Below are positions 39,508-49,011 of a DNA stretch of 64,000 nt, in pieces. A program made the position numbers and the translations under genes. Origin of the DNA: Diplolepis rosae (taxonomy: Eukaryota; Arthropoda; Insecta; Hymenoptera; Diplolepididae); contig JAPYXD010000308.1 of NCBI GenBank assembly GCA_030998225.1, forward strand, positions 3,048,001-3,112,000, written 5' to 3'. Under the pieces are notes generated by a model. It had not been told where the DNA came from. It saw nothing but the letters and a program-made list of their open reading frames with translations, and did no database searches. The stretch's first letter is position 1. The number at the start of each line of letters is the position of its first letter.

Positions 39508-40825
39508 CAGGATGAGGCACATAAAGTGTTACAGAGCGATAGCACTCAAACTATTGATCACATCCAAAAATGTTTAAGACAAAAGTTTCAGTGTTCGAGA
39601 AGGCCGTCATACTGGACCACCCTATTTTTTTATAAGTAGAGGCGAACATATCGGATTAATCACTTTCAACAGATCTACTAACCTTGGTTGGGGTCTACCT
39701 ACAGAAGATGCTCGAAGTAATGACCCTCGACTTGTAAGCACATTATAATTCGCTGATGAAAAGACCGTCTAACTTCAGCCAACATTTGTGGTGTAATTTC
39801 GGTACATGCTCGGCGTATTTTTTCTTTCATGTCGTCAGGCGTGGTAGGTGCTACCACCATTAAGCGTGCTTGGACAAAACCCCATTAAAAGTAATCTAGT
39901 GATGTCAAATCAGGCACGACGTCTTCCATTAATTGTGGCAATACGTTTTGCAGAAAGTTTGCGAAAACTTACCCAGTCAAGCGACCTTCAAAAAAATATG
40001 GACTAATGACCAATAATGCATATTATGCATATTCACATTTCCCGTATTTGCGAAGTTAGCTTCATCAGAAAAAAGCACATGACTCAAAAATAAGACATCT
40101 ATGCGCATTTTTCCAGTAATCCAATTACAGAAATTAACGCGTTTTAGGAAATCATTGCCGTACAAATCCTGATGTAATGACATACGAAACGGATGGAACT
40201 TGTGTTGATGTAAGATTCTTGATACAGATCGCTGTCTACTTCCACTCTTTTTTTCCATTTACCTGTTGCTTGCATTTGGATTTAGTGCAGCCATGTGCGA
40301 TTTTTGTTGCCTATCCGGGTAACGAGCCGCATACAAATCTTGGGCGTCTCTGTAATGTTTACGGCATTCCCCCAGCACCATCAACATATCAAAATATTCT
40401 TGAAAAGCGTTCATTTTCGCGTTCGGATGTACTCACATCAGAAGGTAAAGCGTGACTAACTGATATATCAATATAAAATGCTTACTTTCTGCCGATGTCA
40501 ACGATACCCTATCGATGTGTCTTATCATGGGTATCGTAAGAAATGAAAAGAAATGAAAATGATTTTTCGACTATTTTCATATTTTTCGTGACTAGAATGA
40601 TCTTGTGATGTAGGTCGCTGAATTCGTCTTAAAATCGGTAATAACGTCATCGAAAAAAAAATACATGGTTCCATTTAAAAAAGTGGAATTGACCTTGACA
40701 TAGATTCAGCGACTCCACCGATAAAAAAAGAGTGGTCGAGTATGACGGCCTTCTCGAACACTGAAACTTTTGTCTGAAACATTTTGAGTGCTATCGTTCT
40801 GTAACACTTTATGTGCCTCGCCCTG
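39508..40825 (-). mobile_element. Tc1/mariner-type element nested in the piggyBac-like transposase
   Basis: Ends are inverted repeats: the left reads 'caggatgaggcacataaagt' and the complement of the right reads 'cagggcgaggcacataaagt'. Similarity continues for about 100 bp on each side, through 'gacaaaagtttcagtgttcg' and 'gaaggccgtcatact'; the left arm carries a roughly 15-bp extra piece. The element is flanked by TA (39,506-39,507 and 40,826-40,827), the target of the IS630-Tc1-mariner superfamily. It carries remnants of a transposase on the minus strand. Terminal repeats this long are unusual for the superfamily. Confidence 0.88.
39690..40258 (-). pseudogene. Tc1/mariner-type transposase remnant with two internal deletions
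   Basis: Minus-strand frame 40,258-39,977 reads 'SVSRILHQHKFHPFRMSLHQ', 'NFCNW' and 'VLFSDEANF'; the Asp in FSDE is the first catalytic residue. It then joins abruptly to 'PYFFEGRLTG' in a changed frame (break near 39,995-40,005). In the new frame a TAA, 'VFANFLQNVLPQLMEDV' and 'PDLTSLDYF-WGFVQARL' follow down to a C-terminus near 39,695. The segment holding the second catalytic Asp (family motif WFQ-DG) is missing between 'LMEDV' and 'PDLT', and another 40-50 residues are missing after 'MHYW'. A stop also replaces the residue before 'WGF'. The product cannot function. Confidence 0.82.
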
Positions 40826-40827
40826 TA

Positions 40828-41539
40828 TATAGACAATTAGTATACATCTCCCACTTTGGCAGAATTTTTACATGATCGTGATACAGGTATGTGTGACGCG
40901 GTGAAGGAAAATAGAATGGGAATGCCAAAGCTTGAAAGCAAGTTAGTCCGAGGTGAAGTACAAGTCTCTCACAGTGATGTGCGTATGGTAGTGAGGTGGG
41001 GAGATAAACGTAGCGTTCGCATGCTTAAAAGTGTGCACGAAATTGAATTCTGTTCAACTGGAAAAAAATGTAATCTATCAAATGAAGACATTATAAAGCC
41101 AAGATATGTTCACAAGTACAATCAAAATATGGGTGGTATCAATAATGTTGATAGGCAATTATTTATCACAGAAACAGTGCGAAAAACAGTGAAATAGTAT
41201 CAAAAGATTTTTTTTCATCTTATTGATCTTTGTCTATCTAATGCCCATGCATTATGTAAAATGAGAAACGAAGGTGCTACACCATTTCCTTTATTTCGAT
41301 TACAAGTTGTTAAATCATTACTGAAACATGATCCTTCTTCAAGCATCTCTCCTTAGAATGATTCTCCCAATCGATTGGTCGGCCGCCATTTTCCGAGGCA
41401 AGGTACAAGTCGAAGGTGCCACTTATGCTCTTTGCGCAAGACTGTACGTCGAACGATATTCATATGCCCCAGTTGTGATACTTCTCTATGCGCAGCACCA
41501 TGCTTTGAAGAGTACCACACAAAAGAGACATTACCATAA
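40828..41539 (+). pseudogene. piggyBac-like transposase, 3' part (third catalytic position and Cys-rich tail)
   Basis: It resumes after the nested element with 'YTSPTLAEFLHDRDTGMC', then 'VKENRMGMPKLESKLVRGEV', 'VVRWGDKRSV' and 'KYNQNMGGINNVDRQL'. In the family the last motif is GG(V/I)DxxD; here the first Asp is Asn (AAT at 41,141-41,143) while the second is kept (41,150-41,152). The same frame meets TAG at 41,195-41,197 and TAG at 41,353-41,355. It continues to a Cys/His-rich tail ('CHLC', 'CPSC', 'CAAPC') ending at TAA 41,537-41,539, the usual C-terminal zinc-binding domain. Loss of a catalytic Asp plus stops makes it inactive. Confidence 0.88.
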
Positions 41540-41734
41540 AGTCAATCATTCCGACGTGAGAAGCAAGGGGACTCACAAAATTAAAGCACCCCAACGTTAG
41601 AGGCAAGGGAACACACAAAAATAAAGTACCCCGACATCTCCGGAGATGCGGCAGTAGCTTTGTGCATTTGTGGTAGAAATAAAATTTGACCCCTAAATAG
41701 ACGTTCTACATGACAAGAGTGCCTGCGAAATTCT

Positions 41735-41925
41735 TAAAATAATTTTTACGTATTCAGCGCATCAAACTACATACGAAAACCTTCTAAAAACTTAACTTAT
41801 ATTAGAAATCAAATTCGATCTTGAATTTTGCGATTTTCAAGGTCAAGGGTGTCTGCAGGAATTTTTTAACTATTTTTTTCACATTCAGCGCGTGAAATTA
41901 CATAGAAATATCCTCTAAAACCTTC
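41735..41925 (-). repeat. Right subterminal repeats of the piggyBac-like element, inverted
   Basis: Contains 'attcagcgcatcaaactaca', 'accttctaaaaactt', 'ttttcaaggtcaag', then a second 'attcagcgcgtgaaattaca' and 'cctctaaaaccttc'. The complement matches the left subterminal units (38,225-38,600). The gypsy element inserted just beyond it at 41,930. Confidence 0.75.
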
Positions 41926-41929
41926 ATAA

Positions 41930-42197
41930 TGTAAGATATTGAAGTATGACTGAGACAGGTGGAAAGTGTGACGTATGAGCCAGATAAGGCTTACGAGAGT
42001 AGTAGTGTATGACAGGCAGTCGATAGCCGAAACGATAGGAGAGAGTATTAAAATGTAGAGAGCCCGGTGTAGCTAATATAGTTCTGTAAATAAATATTCT
42101 TTTAAACTTTGATTAGTGGTGTCGAGCTATTTTCATTCCTTCGCTTCCTCGCAGCTTTTTGTATAAATTTTGGGAATTTGGACCGAGATATCTTACA
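41930..42197 (+). repeat. 5' LTR (268 bp)
   Basis: Begins TGTAAGATAT and ends ATATCTTACA, so the LTR has 10-bp inverted ends with the usual TG...CA. It contains 'tattaaaatgtag' (possible promoter region) and 'aaataaatattc' (possible polyadenylation signal). The sequence right after it, 'gttctcagaagtgggatcag', should hold the primer binding site, but I cannot assign a tRNA. Confidence 0.95.
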
Positions 42198-42427
42198 GTT
42201 CTCAGAAGTGGGATCAGAACTAAACGTGCCGCATCGGGCGTCCAAGATGGTTTCCGCTTCACTTTTCGGATTATGAACGGGCGGGCGTGGAGAGTCGGCC
42301 ATAGTCAGTGGGGCCATTCTGTTGAATGTGATTTTCTTGGAGTGCTTTGCAGTGTCAAGTTTTATTGTAGGTGAATAAAGCTAGTGGCTTATGCAGAAAT
42401 CTAAACGGCTGATAGATTTCTGACATC

Positions 42428-43380
42428 ATGGAAGACCAGCAAGAAGAAATCACGATTCACCCGAATGCAAAGGAGTACACGGTTTCGGAACTTAAGGAGA
42501 TCTTGCGATCTCGGGGATTAAGCACTACTGGCGTTAAGGCTGAACTTATTGCTCGTCTTTATGAGAAAGATCCGGGGGGTGGGGGGGGGGGGGGGGTCGT
42601 GGATGCAGTCGCCTCGGCAGGAAGCGGCTATGGATGCTTCAAGACAAAATGAGGAACAGAATGAACTCGAACTGGTGATGATACCGAACGAAGCCCTGTT
42701 GTAAGAATTTGCACCTGCCAAGCAACAAATAGAGGAGCTAAAAGGGCTGCAGACAGGGAATCTCAAGAAGTTGACAAGCAAAGAGGCTTACGGGTGGCTG
42801 TAGCTCAAAGGGCAGCAATACAAAAGCAATTGGAACAAGCAAGGCGAGAGCTCGACGCCGTACAAGTCGGCGGATCAGGCCTCCAAGTTCAACGGGAAAG
42901 TGGAGACCTACCATTGGCCGAAACTGATCATCGTGGGTCTTCGTCACGGCCAAACGACGATGGATCCTTGCTGCCTATAAACTGGAGGATGACGTCACGA
43001 GAGTTCTCATATGCTCCAGACGCAAGGGAAAAGCTCTATCTTGGTTTCATTCGAGACCCGAGCACATTGAAATGTCAACAGATGAACTCTTAGAAGAATT
43101 GGAAAAAATGTTTTTCAGACGGCCTAACAAAATCGCACTACGAAAATAATTTGAGGAAAGAGTCTGGAAGAAAGGGGAGTCCTTTCGTGAATATATCCAT
43201 GACAAGACCATCCTGGCCAATCAGGTGCCAATTAGTCAGGATGAGAGAATTGATTATATAGTTGACAGGATTCCAGATGTCTCGTTACGAAACCAAGCAT
43301 GAATCCAATGTTTTGAAACGATCCAAAGCTTATTGGCAGCTTTTGAAAAGGTATCCTTGAGAGGAAAAGACTCTGTCAGT
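42428..43380 (+). pseudogene. gag: gag (capsid) region with SAP-like motif, frameshifted
   Basis: ATG at 42,428 starts a frame with a SAP-like DNA-binding motif at residues about 17-46 ('TVSELKEILRSRGLS', 'KAELIARLYE'). It runs into a G-rich tract (42,574-42,597) and shifts out of frame. Glu/Gln-rich coiled-coil sequence follows in other frames (around 42,720-42,880), with further breaks. From 42,979 a third frame carries the capsid-like stretch 'KGKALSWFHSRP' and 'LLEELEKMFFRRP', interrupted by TAA at 43,147 and TGA at 43,300. Gag would form the particle shell that packages the RNA. The number of breaks means no full Gag can be made. A SAP motif at the N-terminus of Gag is unusual. Confidence 0.75.
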
Positions 43381-43381
43381 G

Positions 43382-43915
43382 ATGAAAAACAATAAAATTC
43401 AGAAAGTCGGGGGAAAGGGAGAAAGCCCTGGCGAGAAGGAGGGGCATAGGGGAACTGGTGGTTTCAATCCAAGGTGTTACAATTGTGGCAAAATGGGTTA
43501 TGTTGCGGTACAATGCGATCAGCAAAACCGAAGGAGGGGATCCTGCTACTCATGCGCTTCAACAGAACATGTAATAAAAAATTGTCCTAACCGGAAGAGG
43601 ATTCCAGCGCAAGAGGTCGCCCACGTTGAAAAAGAGGAGGAAGACTTTCATCGAGTGGCGGAGCTGCAGCTGGAAGAGGATGGGGAATTGTACAATATGG
43701 TGTTTAGAGTGCTTCTGGATAGTGGTAGTGCAGTGAGCCTGATAAAAAAAAGTTTGGTAAAGCCAAGCCTAGGAAAAACGCTTGACGTTAATAGTAAGCA
43801 ATACGCTGGCATCAATAGTTCGAAATTGAAAGTGTTCGGCGCAATAATTGTAACAGCGAAGTTGGTGGGTAAAGTCCGTAAGATAAATTTGTTGAGAAGA
43901 ACAATTCCTTTGTAG
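43382..43915 (+). CDS. Nucleocapsid zinc knuckles and aspartic protease of the gypsy element (fragment)
   Basis: A 177-codon frame from ATG 43,382. Two CCHC knuckles lie at 43,475-43,516 and 43,544-43,585. The first reads C-YN-C-GKMG-Y-VAVQ-C, with Tyr in place of the zinc-binding His; the second (C-YS-C-ASTE-H-VIKN-C) is intact. The protease active site is DSG at 43,718-43,726 ('LLDSGSAVSLI'). The frame ends at TAG 43,913-43,915, and the polymerase continues in the minus-one frame. This is either a programmed frameshift or decay; no obvious slippery site was recognised. Knuckles bind RNA and the protease cleaves the polyprotein. Confidence 0.85.
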   Translation: MKNNKIQKVGGKGESPGEKEGHRGTGGFNPRCYNCGKMGYVAVQCDQQNRRRGSCYSCASTEHVIKNCPNRKRIPAQEVAHVEKEEEDFHRVAELQLEEDGELYNMVFRVLLDSGSAVSLIKKSLVKPSLGKTLDVNSKQYAGINSSKLKVFGAIIVTAKLVGKVRKINLLRRTIPL

Positions 43916-43932
43916 AGGCAGCTAATGAAATA

Positions 43933-45552
43933 TTGAATGTTGACGTGGAAGGCATAAGCGGGGGTGGAAGTGCTGGGGTTGAAATCAATGCAGAGATCGA
44001 TTGGGTTTATCGTAAAAGAGTCCAAGAATTATTTCAAGTTAAATACGAAATGGCAAAAAGGCCGCAAGATCCAAAAACGAAAGTAGAACTTAAAATATCA
44101 TTAAGGGAACAACGACCTTTTCACTTTTCACCGCGTCGGTTTTCCTTTACCGAGAAGAATGTGATCAAAGGTATTTTGGATAAATTGATTGAACAGCAGC
44201 GCATTAGAGCGAGCCAATCGGAATACGCCTCACCTATCGTTCTCACGAAAAAAAAGAACGGAGAACCTCGGACCTGCGTTGATTTCCGAACTCTTAATAA
44301 ACACATTATTAGAGACAATTACCCTTTACCAATCATTGAAGATCAAATTAGTATCATGAGCAATAAAAAGTATTTTAGTCTAGTAGATCTAAAAGACGGA
44401 TTCTATCATGTAAAAATTGCGGAAGATTCGATAAAACATACCTCTTTTGTAACGCCGTTCAGCCAGTATGAGTTTAGATGCATGCCTTTTGGTCTGAAAA
44501 CGGCCCCAAGTACGTTCCAGAGATTTGTGAACACCGCATTAAAAGAATTGATAGATTCCGGCGATGCCACTGCATATATGGACGATGTTATGGTGGCAAC
44601 AGAAACTCTCGATCATCATTTGATAGTTTTGAAAAGATTGTTTGAAATATTAGTAGAAAACAAACTTGAATTAAGATCCGATAAATGTAAGTTCCTGTTT
44701 ACAAAAATTGTGTTTCTGGGTTCTGAGATTAGCGAGAAGCGCATTAGACCAACGGGGAGCGGAATCGAGGCGGTAGTATACTTTCCAGTACCAAGAAATG
44801 TGTGAGAGGTGCAAAGCTTTCTCGGATTGACCTCCTGGTTTCGCAAATACATCGAAAAGTTTTCTTTGCTGGCTAAGCCTCTATATGACCTTTTACGAAG
44901 TGGAGTGGAATTCAAATTCGGGGAAAAAGAAATAGAATCATTTGAACTCTTAAAATCAAAAATCGTGGAAAAGTCGATTTTGGCAATTTTTGATCCGAGC
45001 GATGAAACTGAATTGCATTGCGATGCAAGCGCACTAGGGTTTGGAGCCGTGCTTTTGCAAAAGAAAAAAAATTTTAAATTCCACCCCATCTTCTATTTTT
45101 CTAGACGGACGACAAAAACCGAAAGTAAATATCATAGTTTCGAGTTGGAAATGCTAGCCATAATTTACGCCCTCCGAAGATTTCGGATTTATTTATGGGG
45201 CAGATCGTTCAAAATTGTCACTGACTGCAACTCACTCGCCTTGGCACTTAAAAAACGTGAAATAAATCCAAAAATAGAAAGATGGGTTATGGAGCTGCAA
45301 AGTTATGATTACATTACGGAACATCGCGAAGGCAAGCGCATGACTCATGTGGATGCCCTTAGCCGGGTGAATTGCATCTGTGTCATTGAGGATAATTCTT
45401 TCGAGCGAAATGTATCATTGGCGCAAAGTAAAGATGAGACAATTGTAAAATTACAAAAATTATTAGAAAAATCAGAGGATAAATACTATGAATCGAGAAA
45501 CGGATTAGTGTATCGCAAGAAAGGGGAATCATTGCTTTTTTATGTACCCTAG
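43933..45552 (+). pseudogene. pol: Reverse transcriptase and RNase H of the gypsy element, one in-frame stop
   Basis: In one frame: 'RTCVDFRTLNKHI', 'FSLVDLKDGFYHV' (first catalytic Asp), 'MPFGLKTAPSTFQRFV', and the active site YMDD at 44,575-44,586. Then a TGA stop at 44,803-44,805, most likely a mutated CGA. The same frame continues with 'VQSFLGLTSWFRKYI' (connection) and RNase H with 'LHCDASALGFGAVL' (Asp), 'SFELEMLAIIYALRRF' (Glu), 'IVTDCNSLAL' (Asp) and 'HVDALSR' (Asp), so all four RNase H acidic residues are present. It ends at TAG 45,550-45,552, in frame with the integrase. These enzymes copy the RNA into DNA. Apart from the stops the domain looks well preserved. Confidence 0.93.
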
Positions 45553-45555
45553 ATA

Positions 45556-46636
45556 ATGGAGAAAAATATTATGTTTAAGTATCATGACGAATTGGGGCAC
45601 ATAGGGGTAGAAAAGGTATACGAAGCGATCTGCAAAAGCTACTGGTTTCCGGAGATGCGTAAAAAAATATCAATTCATGTAAAAAACTGTTGTAAGTGTA
45701 TCGCTTACGCTCCGTCGACGGGCAAGGTCGAGGGTTTCGCGCAGAGGATTCCAAAAGGAACGAAGCCTTTTGAAATGGTACATATAGATCATGAGGACAT
45801 CTTTGATTCACGGGTCCCAGGAAAAAAAACACATCTTAGTAGTGATAGATGGGTTCACTAAATTTATAAAGTTGTACCCGACAAAGTCCACGACGTCTGC
45901 GGAAGCGATTACACACTTAAAGCAATATTTTAAATCGTATAGTAAGCCAAAAACAATAATTTCAGACAGAGGCTCATGTTTTACCTCGCAAGAGTTTGAA
46001 AATTTTATGGCGGAGTATGATATCAAGCATATTAGGGTAGCTACAGGGTCGCCACAAGCCAACGGACAAGTAGAGCGGTCAAATTGTTTCATTGCACCCA
46101 TGCTAGCAAAACTGAGCGATCACAGTTCTGGTAAGACGCGGCCAAAAGTATTGACCGAAATAGAGTACGTGATTAATAATGTGGTGCATAAAGTAACGGG
46201 TGAAACCCCTAGTGAAATGCTGTTTGGTATAGAACAACGTGGTAAGGTAGATGACAATATAAAAGAATTTTTAGAGGCTGAAATTAATGTGAGCGACAGA
46301 AATTTAGAAACACTGCGTGCCAGAGCCAGCAAAAAAATCGAAAAAAATCAAGAGTATAATAAAAAATATGCGGATAAAAAGCGTAAGAATTCATCCAAGT
46401 ATGAGCTGAACGATTACGTAATGATCAAAAATTTTGACAACACACAAGGAGTGTCACCCAAGCAGCGCCCGAAATTTAAAGGACCCTATGTGATTATAAA
46501 GGTATTAAGGAATAATAGGTATCTGGTAGCGGATATTCCGGGCTATCAAGTAACGCAAAGAAAATACGAAGGCGTATGGGAGCCTGCGAATATGCGGCCA
46601 TGGGTTTTATCAGAAAAAGAAAAGAATGAGAGTTAA
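45556..46636 (+). pseudogene. Integrase of the gypsy element, frameshift in an A8 run
   Basis: The N-terminal zinc-binding module is at 45,583-45,711 ('HDELGHIG', then 'NCCKC'; HHCC). The first catalytic Asp is in 'VHIDH' (45,787-45,789). An eight-A run at 45,822-45,829 shifts the frame by one. The next frame (46,636 end) carries 'HILVVIDGFTKFIKLY', the second Asp in 'IISDRGSCF' (45,965-45,967) and the Glu in 'ANGQVERSN' (46,073-46,075); these two are 35 residues apart, giving DD35E. A GPY/F module ('KGPYVIIKVL') lies near 46,481. No chromodomain was seen. The enzyme inserts the DNA copy; this copy is broken. Confidence 0.93.
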
Positions 46637-46763
46637 TGAAAACTAAAAATAAATTTAATAGGTTAAGGGAAGAATACAATTGAGTTTGGTAAGGTACACG
46701 TGTTTGTAGATAGTTTTATCTAGAAACGTCTGAGGACGGACGATAGGTCAGGATTGCCGAAAT

Positions 46764-47027
46764 TGTAAGATATTGAAGTATGACTGAGACAGGTGGGAAG
46801 TGCGACGTGTGAGCCAGATAAGGCTTACGAGAGTAGTAGTGTATGACAGGCAGTCGATAGCCGAAACGATAGGAGAGAGTATTAAAATGTAGAGAGCCCG
46901 GTGCAGCTAATATAGTTCTGTAAATATTCTTTTAAACTTTGATTAGTGGTGTCGAGCTATTTTCATTCCTTCGCTTCCTCGCAGCATTTTGTATAAATGT
47001 TGGGAATTTGGACCGAGATATCTTACA
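46764..47027 (+). repeat. 3' LTR (264 bp)
   Basis: Same ends as the 5' LTR. Differences are six substitutions and a 4-bp deletion in the 'taaataaatatt' segment. No clear polypurine tract lies directly before it; the nearest purine-rich stretch is at 46,613-46,634. Confidence 0.95.
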
Positions 47028-47031
47028 ATAA

Positions 47032-47184
47032 CAAACGAGACAAATTTTTTACATTGCACTTTACGTTGTCTGCGGGGCTGGTCGATATATCGACCAGCAG
47101 TCAGATCTGGGACTCTACTTGACATATCCAGTGATTTTATGTATAAATTTTGCATTTTGTAAGAGGTCGATTTGTACTGAAATT
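47032..47184 (+). other. Rest of the piggyBac-like right end with a 22-bp perfect palindrome
   Basis: Non-coding. At 47,077-47,098 there is a perfect 22-bp palindrome made of 'gctggtcgata' and its exact complement. It could be a DNA cruciform or a dimeric protein site near the transposon end. No equivalent was seen at the left end. Confidence 0.8.
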
Positions 47185-47201
47185 TCCCCGCAGCTAAAAG
47201 G
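47185..47201 (-). repeat. Right terminal inverted repeat of the piggyBac-like element
   Basis: Its complement reads 'ccttttagctgcgggga', directly followed on the plus strand by TTAA at 47,202. Confidence 0.9.
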
Positions 47202-47205
47202 TTAA

Positions 47206-47435
47206 CAGATCAGTGCACAGTTGTAATATATTTTAAAAAACTTTATAAAAAATGTTCAATAAAAACTGTCTATTCATAGAATTTTAGAGACGGTCATTTT
47301 GGGAAATACACTACTGTCATTATAGGAGGGGAATAGAAAATAAATAGAATAAAGCAAGTGAAGAAAAAGACATTTGTTGTGTCCATGTAATTTTATGTTA
47401 CCGTTGACAAAACATAAAGAAAATTGTATGACATA
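47206..47435. other. Short unique spacer
   Basis: AT-rich, no gene or repeat recognised apart from scattered 'acataaag' words also seen at 48,660 and 48,710-48,830. Confidence 0.5.
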
Positions 47436-48568
47436 AAGGGTTTTCCAATAGGGACATAACAATTTTATTTATGAATAAAACACAGAAATATTTGAGATAT
47501 TGAGTTCAAATTTATTGTGGGTGTAGTGAAAGCATTACATTTTATGAATGAAATTCGATATCGGTCAAATGACCACCACGAGCCCGTTTACAGCGGTCGA
47601 TTCTTTGGACCCAATTTTCCACCACTCTGGCACACATTTCGACCGGAACGTTGGTAATTTCGCGTTGGATGTTGTCTTTGAGGTCGTCTAAAGTTGCTGG
47701 CTTGTTCGCATAGACCAGTGACTTGATATGGCCCCATAAAAAGAAATCCAATGGCGTTAGATCGCATGAACGAGGCGACCATTCGACCGGACCATTTCTC
47801 GAGATAACACGTTCACCGAATTTGTCTTTCAATAAATCGATTGTGACAAGTGCTGTGTGGCTAATGGCACCGTCTTGTTGAAACCACATATCGTTGATGT
47901 CAAGTTCATCCAATTCTGGCCACAAGTAATCTTCCAACATAGCACGATAGTGCTCTCCATTGAGCCAGAAATGAGCTTCATCGCTGAAGATGATTTTTCG
48001 ATGAAATTCTTCATTTTCTTCAAGCTTTGCTAGAGCCCAATTGAAGAAGTTTCGGCGTTTCAAATGATCAAGTGGCTTTAGTTCTTGAGTTAATTTAATC
48101 TTGAAAGCATGTAGGCCAAGATCCTTTCGAATAATACACCACAGTGTCGTTTGAGCGATGCCCAATTCTTGAGAACGATGTTGAATCGACTGATTTGGCT
48201 CATTTTGAATCGATCAGATTACGGCTGCGATTATTTCTCCGCTTCGAGCAATACGACGTCCTTTTGGCACCGGAACGTCCAATAGTGTGAATTTGGTCTC
48301 GAATTTATCGACTATAGCACGCACAGCCTGTCGGGTGGGACGATTATTATGGCCGAAAATTGGAGTAAGCGCAATTAAAGTTGCGACCACCGACTCAGAA
48401 TTTCGGTAGTAATTTTTAATAATTTCCAAACGTTGCTGGTTCGTGAACTTTACCATGATAAAAATGTTGACTTTAATTAACTTCTTGAGATTGACAGTTC
48501 ATTACAAAAGTTTAAGGGTGCGTTCATATAAAGATACGAAATTGTTATGTCCCTATTGGAGAACCTTT
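47436..48568 (-). mobile_element. Tc1/mariner-superfamily element, copy 1
   Basis: The left end reads 'aagggttttccaataggg' and the complement of the right end 'aaaggttctccaataggg'; matching continues through 'acataacaattt' (about 30 bp). TA flanks both sides (47,434-47,435 and 48,569-48,570). Total 1,133 bp. The end sequence is very close to that of the element at 59,065-59,821, so both belong to one family. Confidence 0.92.
47542..48456 (-). pseudogene. Tc1/mariner-superfamily transposase, one stop and an internal deletion
   Basis: ATG at 48,456 (minus). N-terminal helix-turn-helix: 'TNQQRLEIIKNYYRNSESVV', then 'RPTRQAVRAIVDKFETKFTL' (DUF4817-like). An in-frame TGA at 48,214-48,216 interrupts the linker; the same frame goes on with 'HRSQELGIAQTTLWCIIRKD', 'LTQELKPLDHLKRRNFFNWA' and 'IIFSDEAHFWLNG' (first catalytic Asp). 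About 70-80 residues expected next are missing, and the frame resumes at 'EHYRAMLEDYLWPEL'. Then 'DMWFQQDGAISHTA' (second Asp) and 'CDLTPLDFFLWG' (third Asp); I count 36 residues between the last two. It ends in 'GGHLTDIEFHS' at 47,542. It would have cut and pasted at TA. It is inactive now. Confidence 0.9.
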
Positions 48569-48570
48569 TA

Positions 48571-49011
48571 CATTATATCAAGGTTTTAGAGCAATATTAA
48601 AAAAAAATTTCATTTGTCGTATCTTAAAATTTCCTGGAAGATATTCCAAGGCGTACGAACATAAAGGGCTAAAATCAACAATGTCCATAAGACTCTGTAC
48701 GGGGTTAACCCTTTATGTTCCCTGAGTACCCATTGGGATGTCCCATAAAGAAACTTTTTTATTTTATAAAAAATAGTAGAATTCAATTTTTTTTTCACTT
48801 TCTAAAAAAAACGAAGCGTAGGACATAAAGGACGATACAAGAAGCCAAAAAGGTGAATTTTGGAATTTTCCTGGGTTAGCCTCTTACGTTCCCCGACGAT
48901 TCATTTGGTTTGAATAAATTGATTTTAAGACCTATGATTTAAGCATCTCTGTTTGACTGAAATCCGCGACGAACTTTTTCGACTAACTAATATTTTCAGG
49001 TTTTTTTGGGT
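48571..49011. other. Intergenic DNA with a weak direct repeat
   Basis: 'ggttaaccctttatgttccc' (48,702) and 'ggttagcctcttacgttccc' (48,873) are related words about 170 bp apart. The TTAACCC start resembles a piggyBac-type end, but no inverted partner was found. No gene seen. Confidence 0.4.

Larger units (their letters stand above)
41930..47027 (+). mobile_element. Ty3/gypsy LTR retrotransposon, complete but defective
   Basis: Two LTRs (268 and 264 bp) bound an internal region with gag, zinc knuckles, aspartic protease, reverse transcriptase, RNase H and integrase in that order, the Ty3/gypsy (Metaviridae) arrangement. The 4-bp target duplication ATAA is present at 41,926-41,929 and 47,028-47,031. 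By eye the LTRs differ at six positions plus one 4-bp indel, so the insertion is fairly recent although several coding breaks have accumulated. There is no env-like frame after integrase. The target was the 3' non-coding part of the piggyBac-like element. Confidence 0.95.
38212..47201 (+). mobile_element. piggyBac-like DNA transposon with two nested insertions
   Basis: The left end at 38,212 and the right end at 47,201 are inverted repeats beginning 'ccttttagctgc'. They match for 12 bases, differ at base 13 (A versus G), then share GGG. Both are flanked by TTAA (38,208-38,211 and 47,202-47,205), the target duplicated by piggyBac elements. Inside is a broken piggyBac-type transposase (38,929-41,539). 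Two later arrivals are nested: a Tc1/mariner-type element (39,508-40,825) and a Ty3/gypsy retrotransposon (41,930-47,027). Subtracting them leaves about 2.56 kb, a normal autonomous size. The order of events (piggyBac first, guests later) follows from the nesting. Confidence 0.92.

Noticed and set aside
40177..40455. Plus-strand 92-codon frame inside the nested Tc1/mariner-type element
   Set aside because: Antisense to the recognisable transposase remnant.
46640..46763. Envelope gene after integrase of the gypsy element
   Set aside because: Only about 125 bp lie between the integrase stop and the 3' LTR, with no frame of note.
48702..48735. Second piggyBac-type end (TTAACCC start)
   Set aside because: No complementary end next to TTAA was found, and the word is part of a weak direct repeat.
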